A DNA stretch of 9,958 bases from JALZEG01 sp036258555 (GCA_036258555.1 DATADL010000373.1:1-9958), one strand, 5' to 3'. Counted from the stretch's first letter, positions 1 to 6,758 are shown. Made by a program: numbers and translations. The notes: a model not told the origin generated them from the letters alone.

Positions 1-933
1 CTCGCGGGCCGGGGCGTCCCGGTGACGAACCTCGACAAGGGCACCTACGCCGCCGACGCCCGGAGGCTCGAAGGAACCGGCGACCTCGTCGAGACCAGGG
101 CCGTCGACGTCGCGGCAGACCCGCTGGGCGAGCACCTCGCCGGCGCGTCGGCCGTGGTGCACCTTGCGGCGGAGACCCACGTGACGAGGAGCGAGGTCGA
201 CCGGGACACGTTCTTCCGGGCGAACGTCGACGGGACGCGCTCCGTCCTAGCGGCCGCCGACGCCGCCGGCGTCGACACCGTCGTCCACTTCTCGACCGAC
301 GAGGTCTACGGGCCGGCCCTCGAGACGCCCTTCGCCGAGCGGGACAAGGCTCCCGGCGAGGGCCGGGCGACTAGCGCGTACGCGCGCTCGAAGGCCTTCG
401 CGGACGACCTCGCCGTGACGTTCCGGGGAGCGCCCCGCGTCTACGTCGTGCGGCCGACGAACTGCTTCGGCCCCTTCCAGCACCCCGAGAAGGCGATCGC
501 GCGCTGGACGGTGCGCGCGCTGTCCGGACGAGACCTCCCGGTCTGGGGCGACGGACGCTACGTGCGCGACTGGATGGTCGTCGACGACGTCTGCGACGCG
601 GTCGACGTCCTCCTCCGCGACCGCCCCCCGCCGGGCGCCTACAACGTCGGGCCCGGCGGCGAGCCCGTCCCGAACCTCGTCATAGCGCGCGAGATCGCGC
701 GGCTCGCGGGGCGGGGAGACGACGCGGTCTATCTCACGGCGTACGACCGGCCGGCGCACGACCGCCGCTACTCCGTCGACTCCTCGAAGATGCGCGCGCT
801 GGGCTGGGCGCCGGCGACCGGCCTGTCCGAGGGTCTGCGCGCGACCGTGGAGTGGTACCGCGAGCACCGCGAATGGTGGGAGCCGCTCGTCGGCGAGGCC
901 GAATCCCTCTATGTCGACGGGACCCCCCGGTGA
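1..933 (+). CDS. rmlB: dTDP-glucose 4,6-dehydratase (RmlB/RfbB), 5' end truncated by window
   Basis: RmlB converts dTDP-glucose to dTDP-4-keto-6-deoxyglucose, the second step of dTDP-L-rhamnose synthesis, in the cytoplasm with bound NAD. The frame is open from base 1, and the first residues (RGVPVTNLDK, then TYA) match the conserved segment after the first Rossmann strand. The GTG at 22 is therefore internal. About 20 residues, including the GxxGxxG loop, lie upstream of the window; 310 residues are visible. Numbered from base 1, the catalytic STDEVYG is at 98-104 and the YxxxK pair is Y127/K131. Further family hallmarks are RPTNCFGPFQHPEKAI, VWGDGRYVRDW, a DRPAHDRRYSVD segment and a C-terminal WYREHREWW. 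It overlaps rmlC by 4 bases. What is seen fits canonical RmlB closely; a related 4,6-dehydratase using another nucleotide sugar is possible but unlikely beside rmlC, rmlD and rmlA. Confidence 0.95.
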   Translation, partial: LAGRGVPVTNLDKGTYAADARRLEGTGDLVETRAVDVAADPLGEHLAGASAVVHLAAETHVTRSEVDRDTFFRANVDGTRSVLAAADAAGVDTVVHFSTDEVYGPALETPFAERDKAPGEGRATSAYARSKAFADDLAVTFRGAPRVYVVRPTNCFGPFQHPEKAIARWTVRALSGRDLPVWGDGRYVRDWMVVDDVCDAVDVLLRDRPPPGAYNVGPGGEPVPNLVIAREIARLAGRGDDAVYLTAYDRPAHDRRYSVDSSKMRALGWAPATGLSEGLRATVEWYREHREWWEPLVGEAESLYVDGTPR

Positions 934-1397
934 GCCGAATCGACGGCGTCGTCGTCACGCCGCTGGAACGTCACGACGACGAGCGGGGGTTCTTCTCGGA
1001 GATCGCGCGCTTCGCGGGCTACCGTCAGGCGAACCACTCGCGCTCCCGCCGCGGGGTGCTGCGCGGGCTCCACTACCACCTCGAGCAGGCCGACCTCTGG
1101 TACGTCGTGCGCGGCTCGGCGCAGGTCGCGCTCGTCGACCTGCGCGGGGACGAGCCCCTGGTCGAGACGATCACGGTCGACGAGGATGCGCCATGCACGA
1201 TCTACGTACCGCCGCGCGTCGCCCACGGCTTCCTGGCGCTCACCGACGTCGACCTCGTGTACCTCGTTACGCACGAATACGACGCGTCCGACGAGCACGG
1301 CGTCGCGTGGGACGACCCCGCGCTCGCGATCCCGTGGGCGCTTCCCGACCCCGTCCTGTCGGAGAGAGACCGTTCGAACCCTCGCCTGGATGCCTGA
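930..1397 (+). CDS. rmlC: dTDP-4-dehydrorhamnose 3,5-epimerase (RmlC/RfbC), short form
   Basis: RmlC epimerises C3 and C5 of dTDP-4-keto-6-deoxyglucose; it is a cytoplasmic cupin enzyme, usually dimeric. The GTG at 930 overlaps the rmlB stop (GTGA) and gives MSRIDGVVVTPLERHDDERG, the normal beginning of the family. Visible signatures are DERGFF (18-22), NHSRS (35-39), GVLRGLHYH (42-50, with the catalytic His48), VPPRVAHGF (93-101), HEY with the probable catalytic Tyr117, WDDP (127-130) and LSERD (143-147). At 155 residues it is shorter than the usual 180-200. Much of the loss lies between the DERGFF and NHSRS motifs, where a helix segment is normally longer, and the usual HYQ reads HYH. The family and core catalytic residues are clear. 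Strict 3,5-specificity rather than a 3- or 5-only variant is inferred from the operon. Confidence 0.88.
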   Translation: MSRIDGVVVTPLERHDDERGFFSEIARFAGYRQANHSRSRRGVLRGLHYHLEQADLWYVVRGSAQVALVDLRGDEPLVETITVDEDAPCTIYVPPRVAHGFLALTDVDLVYLVTHEYDASDEHGVAWDDPALAIPWALPDPVLSERDRSNPRLDA

Positions 1398-2226
1398 CGC
1401 GAGGGTCCTCGTGACCGGCGGCGGGGGCCAGGTGGGGCGGGCCCTGCGCGGCGCGCTCCCCGGCGCGCAGGTCCGGACCCGCGCCGAGCTCGACGTGACC
1501 GACGGGGCCGCGGTGCGGCGAGCGGTCGACGGGGCGGACGTGGTCGTTCACGCCGCGGCGCTGACGAACGTCGACGCGTGCGAGGCCGACCCGGAGGCGG
1601 CGGCCGCGGTCAACGACCGCGGGTGCCGGGCGGTGGCCGAGGCCGCGCACGCGTGCGGCGCGAGGGTCGTGTATCTCTCGACCGACTACGTCTTCTCCGG
1701 CGACAGCCCTCCGTACGACGAGGACGACCCGACTGGTCCCGTCAACGTCTACGGCCGCACGAAGCTGGCCGGCGAGGCGTACCTCGACCCCGAGCGCGAC
1801 CTCACGGTCCGGACGTCGTGGGTGTTCGGCGACGGACGCAACTTCGTGCGCTCGATCCTCGCGGCGGCCGGCGAGGACCGCCCGCGCGTCGTCGCCGACC
1901 AGGTCGGGCGCCCCACGGGCGCCGCCGGGCTCGCCCGCGCCCTGGCGCACGTGGCCGGGCGTCCGGAGCTCACCGGCACGCTCCACGTCGCGGGCGACGG
2001 GCCCCCGTGCTCGTGGGCGGACCTGGCCGACGCAGCCCTGCACTTCGCCGGGCACGAGGTCCGCGTGACGCGGGTCGACACCGCGTCGTACGCCGCGTCG
2101 GCGGGACGGCTGGTAGCCCCGCGGCCGGCGGACAGTACGTTGCAACTGAGGCGGGCGCGGCGGTTCGGCGTCCCGCTGGAAGACTGGCGTGCGTCGCTGG
2201 AGGCATACGTGAAGGGGATCTCGTGA
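1390..2226 (+). CDS. rmlD: dTDP-4-dehydrorhamnose reductase (RmlD/RfbD)
   Basis: RmlD reduces dTDP-4-keto-L-rhamnose to dTDP-L-rhamnose with NAD(P)H, the last step of the pathway. The ATG at 1390 lies inside the rmlC end (8-base overlap) and places the Rossmann strand VLVTGGGGQVG (residues 6-16) right at the N-terminus, as in the family; the open frame further upstream is only the antecedent gene read out of phase. Other signatures are VVHAAALTNVDACE (51-64), LSTDYVFSG (96-104), the catalytic YGRTK (Y121, K125), RTSWVFG (141-147) and QVGRPT (171-176). The length of 278 residues is typical of the family. It overlaps rmlA by 4 bases. Confidence 0.94.
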   Translation: MPDARVLVTGGGGQVGRALRGALPGAQVRTRAELDVTDGAAVRRAVDGADVVVHAAALTNVDACEADPEAAAAVNDRGCRAVAEAAHACGARVVYLSTDYVFSGDSPPYDEDDPTGPVNVYGRTKLAGEAYLDPERDLTVRTSWVFGDGRNFVRSILAAAGEDRPRVVADQVGRPTGAAGLARALAHVAGRPELTGTLHVAGDGPPCSWADLADAALHFAGHEVRVTRVDTASYAASAGRLVAPRPADSTLQLRRARRFGVPLEDWRASLEAYVKGIS

Positions 2227-2957
2227 AGGGCGTCGTCCTCGCAGGCGGGCTCGGCACCCGCTGGCTGCCGGTGACCCGGGTCATCAACAAGCACCTCCTC
2301 GACGTGTTCGACGAGCCGATGATCTTCTTCCCGATAAAGACGCTCGTCGCGGCCGGGATCACCGACCTGGTCCTCGTGACCGGCCAGGAGATCGACCAGT
2401 TCCAGACCTTGCTCGGCGACGGCTCGGAGCTCGGCGCGTCGATCTCCTACGCGCAGCAGACGGGCGAGCTCGGGATCGCGGACGCGCTCGCGAAGGCGGA
2501 GCCGTTCGTGGGGTCGGACCGCATGGTCGTGATCCTCGGGGACAACATCTTCCAGGAGGACCTCACCGAGTACGTCGAGGCCTACCGGGCGCAGGCCTCG
2601 GGCGCGAAGCTGCTGCTGAAGCGCGTCGCGCTCGAGGACGCCCGGCGGTTCGGCGTCGTCACGCTGAGCGACGGACGCATCGTCGCCGTCACGGAGAAGC
2701 CGGCGGATCCCCCGAGCGACCTCGTCGTTACGGGCTGCTACATGTACGACGCGCGCGTGTTCGACATCGTCCGGGGGCTGGAGCCGTCCGCCCGGGGCGA
2801 GCTCGAGATCACCGACGTCAACAACGCGTACGTCCGCACGGGTGAGCTGACGCACGACGTGCTGAGGGGGTGGTGGACCGACGCGGGGACGCCGCCGAGC
2901 AAGCTGAAGGCCTCGATCCTGGTGGCGCTCGCGAAGGGCGTCACCTTCCACGCCTGA
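2223..2957 (+). CDS. rmlA: Glucose-1-phosphate thymidylyltransferase, short form (RmlA/RfbA-like)
   Basis: This enzyme joins dTTP and glucose-1-phosphate to give dTDP-glucose, the committed step of the pathway. The GTG at 2223 overlaps the rmlD stop, and an AAGGGGA stretch at 2212-2218 can serve as its ribosome site. The N-terminal nucleotide-binding motif LAGGLGTRWLPVT (6-18) is followed by the conserved Lys in NKHLL (K23), ILGDNIF (104-110), RFGVV (142-146), VTEKP (156-160), the sugar-binding ELEITDVN (193-200) and WTDAGT (218-223). At 244 residues it lacks the roughly 45-residue C-terminal helical extension of full-size RmlA (about 290 residues), which forms part of the allosteric regulatory site in that enzyme. 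The usual DKPM motif reads DEPM (30-33). Context in an rml operon makes dTTP:glucose-1-phosphate the best substrate guess; specificity for another NTP cannot be excluded from sequence. Confidence 0.88.
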   Translation: MKGVVLAGGLGTRWLPVTRVINKHLLDVFDEPMIFFPIKTLVAAGITDLVLVTGQEIDQFQTLLGDGSELGASISYAQQTGELGIADALAKAEPFVGSDRMVVILGDNIFQEDLTEYVEAYRAQASGAKLLLKRVALEDARRFGVVTLSDGRIVAVTEKPADPPSDLVVTGCYMYDARVFDIVRGLEPSARGELEITDVNNAYVRTGELTHDVLRGWWTDAGTPPSKLKASILVALAKGVTFHA

Positions 2958-2969
2958 GCGCGCGGCTCA
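2955..2969. terminator. Short palindrome spanning two convergent stop codons
   Basis: The arms TGAGC and GCTCA flank a 5-base GCGCG loop. The left arm starts with the TGA of rmlA and the right arm ends with the complement of the minus-strand glycosyltransferase stop. The gap between the two stops is only 9 bases, so any shared terminator must sit here or inside the genes. The stem is only 5 bp and there is no T-run on either strand, so an intrinsic terminator role is speculative; Rho-dependent ending is equally possible. Confidence 0.25.
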
Positions 2970-4148
2970 CTCGGGCAGAGGGCGGGCCACGACGAGCGCG
3001 GCCCCCGGACCGTCGGACCCCGCGGGCCGTTCCCACTGGACCATCTCGAACCCCGCGTCGTGCAGCACCGCGGCCGTCGCTGCGGCCTCGGTCCGGGAAC
3101 GGCCGGGGGCCGCGGGAACGACGACCGCGCCCGAGTCCGCCAGATGCGCGCGCACCGAGCGCAGAGGGGCCGGGTCCGCGCCCGCCTCGACCACGATCCC
3201 CACGTCGCACTCGGCCCCCGCGGCGGCCGCCCGTGCGCTGAGGCCGGTCCAGCCGCGCGGGAGCACGGTCTCGACCACGTGCGCGCCCGCATCGACCTGG
3301 AGGACCCGCCGCCCCGGCAGGACGTACGACTTCAGTAGCGACAGCGCGGCGCCGGCGTCGAGGCGACCGGTGACGGCTCCGGCCGCGGGCGCCGCTCCCG
3401 TCCCTGCCGCGCGCGCCATCGCGACCGGGTACCTGCGGCCGCGGCGGCCGCGGCGCGCGAACTGCCTCGACGTGTGCACGAGGCTGTGCGCGACGTACTT
3501 CAACGACTTGACGATGCTGATCGACGACGACTCCTTCGTGTAGCGGGTCGGGATCGGCACCTCGACCACCCGGAGACCCGACGTCACCGCGTCGACCATC
3601 AGCTGGGTGTCGAACCCGAAGTCCTCCGAGTACCCCAGGAACGGAAGCGACAGCAGGCAGCGGCGCGTGTACGCGCGCATGCCGCTGTGCATCTCCGAGA
3701 AGCGCGACCCGAGCAGGAGGTTCTCGAGCGTCGTCGTCACGCGGTTGCCGACGAAACGGTAGAGCGGCATCCCCCCCGCCAGCGGGTCACCGAGCCCCGC
3801 GAAGCGCGAGCCGAACGTCATGTCGGCCTCGCCCGCGAGGATCGGCGCGATCAGCAGGGGCACCGACTTCGGCTCGTACTGGTAGTCGGGGTGCAGCATC
3901 ACGACCACGTCGGCGGCGCTCTCGAGCGCCATCGTGTAGCAGGTCTTCTGGTTGCCCCCGTACCCGCGGTTCTGCGGGTGGACGTGGACCTTGATCCCGA
4001 GCGAGCGGGCGATCTCCGCGGTCCGGTCCGGGCTCGCGTCGTCGACGAGGATCAGCTCGTCCGCGGTGCCCGGGGGGATGGCCGCGACGGTCTTCTCCAC
4101 CGTCGCCTCGGCGCGGTAGGCGGGCATCGTGATCACGACTCGGGACAT
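2967..4148 (-). CDS. Family 2 glycosyltransferase (polyprenyl-phosphate sugar synthase-like) with C-terminal methyltransferase-like domain
   Basis: Residues 1-235 form a GT2 (GT-A fold) domain of the type that moves a sugar from a nucleotide donor to a polyprenyl phosphate or other lipid-linked acceptor at the inner membrane face. Seen: VITMPAYRAE (5-14), LVDDASPDRT (34-43), NRGYGGNQKT (60-69), the metal-binding segment LHPDYQY (85-91), GSRF (113-116), GGMPLYRFVGNR (125-136), EMHSGMRAY (152-160) and EDFGFDTQ (175-182). There are no clear membrane helices. After a basic linker (RRGRRGRR, 232-239), residues 265-393 look like a Rossmann/methyltransferase-type domain: RRVLQVDAG as first strand, then DVGIVVEAG, LADSGAVVVP and a C-terminal GFEMVQWERP. 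It lacks a convincing SAM-binding glycine motif. The ATG at 4148 is chosen because it begins the GT2 domain and is preceded by GAGGA; upstream in-frame codons encode no conserved sequence. Donor and acceptor are unknown. Confidence 0.88.
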   Translation of the reverse strand: MSRVVITMPAYRAEATVEKTVAAIPPGTADELILVDDASPDRTAEIARSLGIKVHVHPQNRGYGGNQKTCYTMALESAADVVVMLHPDYQYEPKSVPLLIAPILAGEADMTFGSRFAGLGDPLAGGMPLYRFVGNRVTTTLENLLLGSRFSEMHSGMRAYTRRCLLSLPFLGYSEDFGFDTQLMVDAVTSGLRVVEVPIPTRYTKESSSISIVKSLKYVAHSLVHTSRQFARRGRRGRRYPVAMARAAGTGAAPAAGAVTGRLDAGAALSLLKSYVLPGRRVLQVDAGAHVVETVLPRGWTGLSARAAAAGAECDVGIVVEAGADPAPLRSVRAHLADSGAVVVPAAPGRSRTEAAATAAVLHDAGFEMVQWERPAGSDGPGAALVVARPLPE

Positions 4149-4224
4149 GGTCGATCCTCGTCGAGGGGGCCGCGTAGCCGCCACAACGTATCGAACGAGC
4201 CGGGGCACGCGAGAATCACCGGCA
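4149..4224. promoter_or_regulatory. Divergent intergenic region between the two glycosyltransferase genes
   Basis: These 76 bases separate the starts of the minus-strand GT2 gene and the plus-strand membrane protein and must hold promoters for at least the GT2 gene. I could not identify convincing -35/-10 pairs on either strand, and no operator or riboswitch is evident. The boundary depends on the start chosen for the plus-strand gene. Confidence 0.4.
4155..4159 (-). promoter_or_regulatory. Ribosome binding site of the minus-strand glycosyltransferase
   Basis: On the minus strand this reads GAGGA, six bases before the ATG at 4148. It supports that start over in-frame starts further upstream (up to 4373). 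Confidence 0.6.
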
Positions 4225-5382
4225 ATGGAGGCGGCGGGGGCACGCGCGGAGGGCTCGCACCGGGTCGAGACGGTGTCGCTGTGGTGCGCGATCGTGACAC
4301 TTCTCGTCGCAATGGTGCCGGTCTCGATCGCGGTCGATCGGGCCGGGGGGAAGCCGAGCATCCTCGTCCGCATGGAGCCGGACGAGCCGATGGCGGAGCT
4401 CGCCCGGAGGGCCGACCCCGAGTTCGCGTTCGTCGCCGAGGCGCACTACGACGGCGTGTACTTCTACGCGGTCGCGACCGACCCCCTCGCGACCGGTGAG
4501 GCGCACGCGGTCATCGACAAGGGCGCGTACCGCTACGGCCACGCCGGCTACGGATGGCTCGGGTGGATCGCGAGCGCCGGACAGGCCTCGGCGGCGCCTG
4601 TCGCGCTGCTCATGCTCGGCTTCGCCGGGCTCGCCGTGGCCGCGATCGCGATCAGCCGTCTCTCGGCGGCCCTCGGGTGGACGCCGTGGGGAGGGCTCGC
4701 GATCGCGTTCAACCCCGGGCTGATCTACGCCCTCACCTCGCTCACCAGCGAGACCGTGGGCGCGGCGTTCACCGCTCTGGCGCTCCTGGCGTGGGTCCGG
4801 GGGCGTTACGTCTGGGGTGCGGCGGCCGCTGCGGCCGCCTGTCTCGTCAAGGAGCCGTTCGTCCTCGTCCCGGCCGCCCTCGCGCTGTGGGAGGTCTACC
4901 GGTGGTTCGCCCACCGCGATCTCGGCCGCTCGGTGCGGCGGATCGCGCTGCTCTCCATCGGGCCCGTGCTGTTCGCGTGCTGGTACGTGTACATCCGCGT
5001 CCAGTTCGGCGAATGGTCCTTCGAGGCGACCGAGGGGTTCTTCGCCGTTCCGCCCTTCGGGTGGCTCGAGGCGATCGGCAACGCCTCCAGCATGGCGGCC
5101 GGCGCGGACCTGGAGTCGCAGCTCGGCGCCGCGAGCGCGCCGCTGCTCGCCGCCGTGGGGGCCGCGATGATCGCCGGCCTCGTGCGTGCCGTCACGGTCC
5201 GCAACCCCGTCGCGTTCGCGTTCGTGCTCCTGGGCCTGCTCGCGCTCGCGCTCCGGCCGCTGGGCGTCTTGTTCCCCAAGGACCTGATCAGGGAGCTCTC
5301 GATCCCGCTGATGCTGCTGCCGCTGGTCCTCGCGGCGCGCAAGGGACACGGGGCGGACGACGCCCCCGTCTCCGCCGGCTGA
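4225..5382 (+). CDS. Polytopic membrane protein, probable GT-C-type glycosyltransferase
   Basis: This is a 385-residue integral membrane protein with about eight hydrophobic helices, including roughly 17-37, 124-145, 152-170, 177-191, 195-222, 239-256, 305-320 and 328-347. The first extracytoplasmic loop contains EAHYDGVYFYAVATDP (72-87) and KGAYRYGHAGYGWLGW (99-114). This resembles the pattern of GT-C-like membrane proteins, in which an Asp of a YDG-type motif (here D76) in the first large loop is catalytic. A KEP motif (209-211) after a helix also fits that group. Such enzymes use polyprenyl-phosphate sugars as donors on the outer membrane face. This would pair naturally with the divergent GT2, which could make such a donor; the pairing is an inference. 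The ATG at 4225 begins just before the first helix; an in-frame ATG at 4129 would overlap the divergent gene, and a GTG at 4273 is also possible. No strong ribosome site precedes it. Substrate unknown; a non-enzymatic membrane role cannot be excluded. Confidence 0.75.
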   Translation: MEAAGARAEGSHRVETVSLWCAIVTLLVAMVPVSIAVDRAGGKPSILVRMEPDEPMAELARRADPEFAFVAEAHYDGVYFYAVATDPLATGEAHAVIDKGAYRYGHAGYGWLGWIASAGQASAAPVALLMLGFAGLAVAAIAISRLSAALGWTPWGGLAIAFNPGLIYALTSLTSETVGAAFTALALLAWVRGRYVWGAAAAAAACLVKEPFVLVPAALALWEVYRWFAHRDLGRSVRRIALLSIGPVLFACWYVYIRVQFGEWSFEATEGFFAVPPFGWLEAIGNASSMAAGADLESQLGAASAPLLAAVGAAMIAGLVRAVTVRNPVAFAFVLLGLLALALRPLGVLFPKDLIRELSIPLMLLPLVLAARKGHGADDAPVSAG

Positions 5383-5383
5383 G

Positions 5384-5409
5384 GGAACCTTCTGGAGGGC
5401 CCGGGCGAC
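5384..5409 (+). promoter_or_regulatory. Candidate ECF-type promoter of the sigma operon
   Basis: GGAAC (5384-5388, continuing as GGAACCTT) followed by 17 bases and CGAC (5406-5409) resembles the GGAAC/CGTC-like promoters used by ECF sigma factors, which commonly control themselves. Transcription would start only a few bases before the ATG at 5422, giving a nearly leaderless message. That would explain why no ribosome site lies at proper distance; the GGAGG at 5394-5398 is 23 bases from the ATG. Short motifs can arise by chance, so this is tentative. Confidence 0.3.
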
Positions 5410-5421
5410 AACCCGTCGACG

Positions 5422-5940
5422 ATGCGGACCGACGAGGAGCTGATCGCCGCGATGGCCGACGGGGACCGAGGCGCACTCGAGTTGCTCTACCGGCGCCACT
5501 CTCCGTGGCTGGCCGGGAGGCTCGCGCGCGCGACCTCGTCGCGCGACCTCGCGGAGGAGGCGCTCCAGGACTGCTTCGTCGCGGCGTGGCGCAACCCGCG
5601 GTCGTGGCGCGGCGAGGGAGACGTCGGGGCGTGGCTGTGGGCGATCGCGCGCCGCCGCCTTGCGTCGCTCGCGCGCAAGAGGGTCGACGTGCCCTCGCCG
5701 GTCCCCGACGAGGCCCTGGGGGAAGCGGCCGACCAGCAGGCGCTCGCGAACCTCGACGCGGCGCGCGTGAGGGCGGCCGTGGACCGGCTGCCCTCGGAGC
5801 AGCGCGACGTCGTCGAGAGGGTCGTCTTCCGCGGCCAGCGTCTGGTCGACGTAGCCCGCTGCCTCGGGGTCCCCGTCGGGACGCTCAAGAGCCGGCTGCA
5901 CCGCGCCCGCCGGCAGATCCGCGCGGAGATGGACGCGTGA
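5422..5940 (+). CDS. ECF-family RNA polymerase sigma factor
   Basis: This 172-residue protein has the two-domain layout of ECF (group 4) sigma factors, which direct RNA polymerase to a small regulon on a signal. Region 2 spans about 17-87 (LLYRRHSPWLAGRLAR, then DLAEEALQDCFVAAWRNP and VGAWLWAIARRRL). Region 4 spans about 116-166, with LPSEQRDVV (123-131) and the helix-turn-helix LVDVARCLGVPVGTLKSRLH (141-160). There is no C-terminal extension. The ATG at 5422 is the only good in-frame start in the short upstream gap. The next gene starts inside its stop codon and encodes a zinc anti-sigma factor, so the pair is translationally coupled and the sigma is presumably held inactive by its partner. 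The signal and regulon are unknown; the downstream ABC transporter in the same operon is the obvious candidate target. Confidence 0.93.
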   Translation: MRTDEELIAAMADGDRGALELLYRRHSPWLAGRLARATSSRDLAEEALQDCFVAAWRNPRSWRGEGDVGAWLWAIARRRLASLARKRVDVPSPVPDEALGEAADQQALANLDAARVRAAVDRLPSEQRDVVERVVFRGQRLVDVARCLGVPVGTLKSRLHRARRQIRAEMDA

Positions 5941-6758
5941 GCCACCCGCGCGCGCTGCTGCCGCTGATCGCCGAAGGGCTACGCCCGCCCGAGGACGTCC
6001 GCGCCCATCTCGCGTCGTGCGAGTCGTGTGCCGACGCCGTGGAGGCGCTGTCGCCGCTCGACCTCGGGTACGTGTGGGACGGCGTCGCCTCCGAGGCCGA
6101 CGCTCCGCGCCCGGGGGTGCTCGAGCGCGCGCTGGTGCGCTGCGGCGTGGGCGACGGGACCGCGCGCTTCGTGGCGGCGACGCCGAGCCTCCGGCCGGAA
6201 TGGCTGCTCGCGAGCGCGGGCACGCTCGCCCTCGCCGCGCTCGGGATGGCCGCGAGACCCGGCAACGGCCTCTCTCTCGTCGTGCTCCTCGCGCCCGTAG
6301 TCGCGGCTGCGCTGGTCGCGTTCGCGTACGGGCCCGCGTCGGACGACGCCTACGAGCTCGTAGCCGCGACGCCGCTCTCGCCCCTCCTCGCGCTGCTGCT
6401 GAGGCTCGCGGTCGTCCTCTCGGCGAACTCGGTGCTCGTGCTCGCGGCGGACGTCGTGGCGGGCGGGCCCGGCCTGCGTCCGTCGTGGTTCCTGCCGATG
6501 ACGTTCGTCGCGCTGGTCGCGGCCGGCGTCGGAGTGCGCACGTCCCCGCTGCTGGGCGCCGGCGCCGGCATCGCCCTGTGGTCGGCGGCGGTGTTCACGA
6601 CCGTGTCGCTGTCGGAAGAACCCGAGCGCTTGCTGTGGGGAGCGGTCGCCCAGGTCCTGTACGCGGTCGGGTCGGTGGCGGTCCTCGCGGCGCTGTGCGC
6701 GCTCGTCGTTCGCTCGGGCGGCTTCGTGACTGGTGCGAACGAGAGGAGGACGGCATGA
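5937..6758 (+). CDS. Zinc-binding anti-sigma factor fused to a six-helix ABC-2-permease-like membrane domain
   Basis: The N-terminal cytoplasmic part holds HLASCESC, the HxxxCxxC zinc motif of ZAS-type anti-sigma factors (H24, C28, C31), following a short helix. After a linker (about 40-88, including TARFVAATPSLRPEWL) come six hydrophobic helices: about 90-106, 112-130, 148-171, 183-200, 204-224 and 236-258. This is much larger than the single helix of ordinary membrane anti-sigmas. The loop between helices 2 and 3 reads DDAYELVAATP with an Arg nine residues later (E140, T145-P146, R156), the same motif in the same place as in the two permeases downstream. The domain is therefore likely a permease relative serving as sensor or as a transporter subunit. 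The GTG at 5937 overlaps the sigma stop and has GGAG at 5925-5928 eight bases upstream. It overlaps the ATPase gene by 4 bases (ATGA). Anti-sigma function is inferred from motif and position; the true signal is unknown. Confidence 0.85.
   Translation: MSHPRALLPLIAEGLRPPEDVRAHLASCESCADAVEALSPLDLGYVWDGVASEADAPRPGVLERALVRCGVGDGTARFVAATPSLRPEWLLASAGTLALAALGMAARPGNGLSLVVLLAPVVAAALVAFAYGPASDDAYELVAATPLSPLLALLLRLAVVLSANSVLVLAADVVAGGPGLRPSWFLPMTFVALVAAGVGVRTSPLLGAGAGIALWSAAVFTTVSLSEEPERLLWGAVAQVLYAVGSVAVLAALCALVVRSGGFVTGANERRTA
6744..6749 (+). promoter_or_regulatory. Strong ribosome binding site of the ABC ATPase gene
   Basis: AGGAGG lies five bases before the ATG at 6755. It is the best Shine-Dalgarno sequence in the operon and suggests that the ATPase is translated more strongly than its neighbours, which mostly rely on stop/start overlap. 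Confidence 0.7.

Noticed and set aside
852..929. Earlier start for rmlC at 852
   Set aside because: The added codons are the rmlB C-terminus read out of frame; the GTG at 930 gives the normal family N-terminus and a 4-base overlap.
1749..2951. 400-codon minus-strand frame opposite rmlD and rmlA
   Set aside because: It is an antisense shadow with a biased composition; rmlD and rmlA are certain on the plus strand.
3436..3456. Tandem GCGGCCGCG-like repeat
   Set aside because: It encodes the Arg/Gly linker of the glycosyltransferase and is best explained by that low-complexity coding sequence.
4129..4224. Earlier start (4129) for the GT-C-like membrane protein
   Set aside because: It would run into the divergent glycosyltransferase gene and add an Arg-rich, unconserved stretch ahead of the first helix.
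4149..4373. Longer N-terminus for the minus-strand glycosyltransferase (start at 4373)
   Set aside because: The extra 75 codons have no conserved sequence and overlap the divergent gene; the ATG at 4148 has a ribosome site and starts directly at the GT2 domain.
4821..4839. Perfect inverted repeat GGCGGCCGC / GCGGCCGCC with a one-base centre
   Set aside because: It lies inside a run of alanine codons (Ala 199-205) of the membrane protein, where mixed GCG/GCC codons make such palindromes readily.
4216..5901. Long open frame on the minus strand opposite the membrane protein and sigma genes
   Set aside because: It is rich in Arg, Pro, Gly, Asp and Glu with no motifs, as expected from the antisense of GC-rich genes; the plus-strand proteins here have clear domains.
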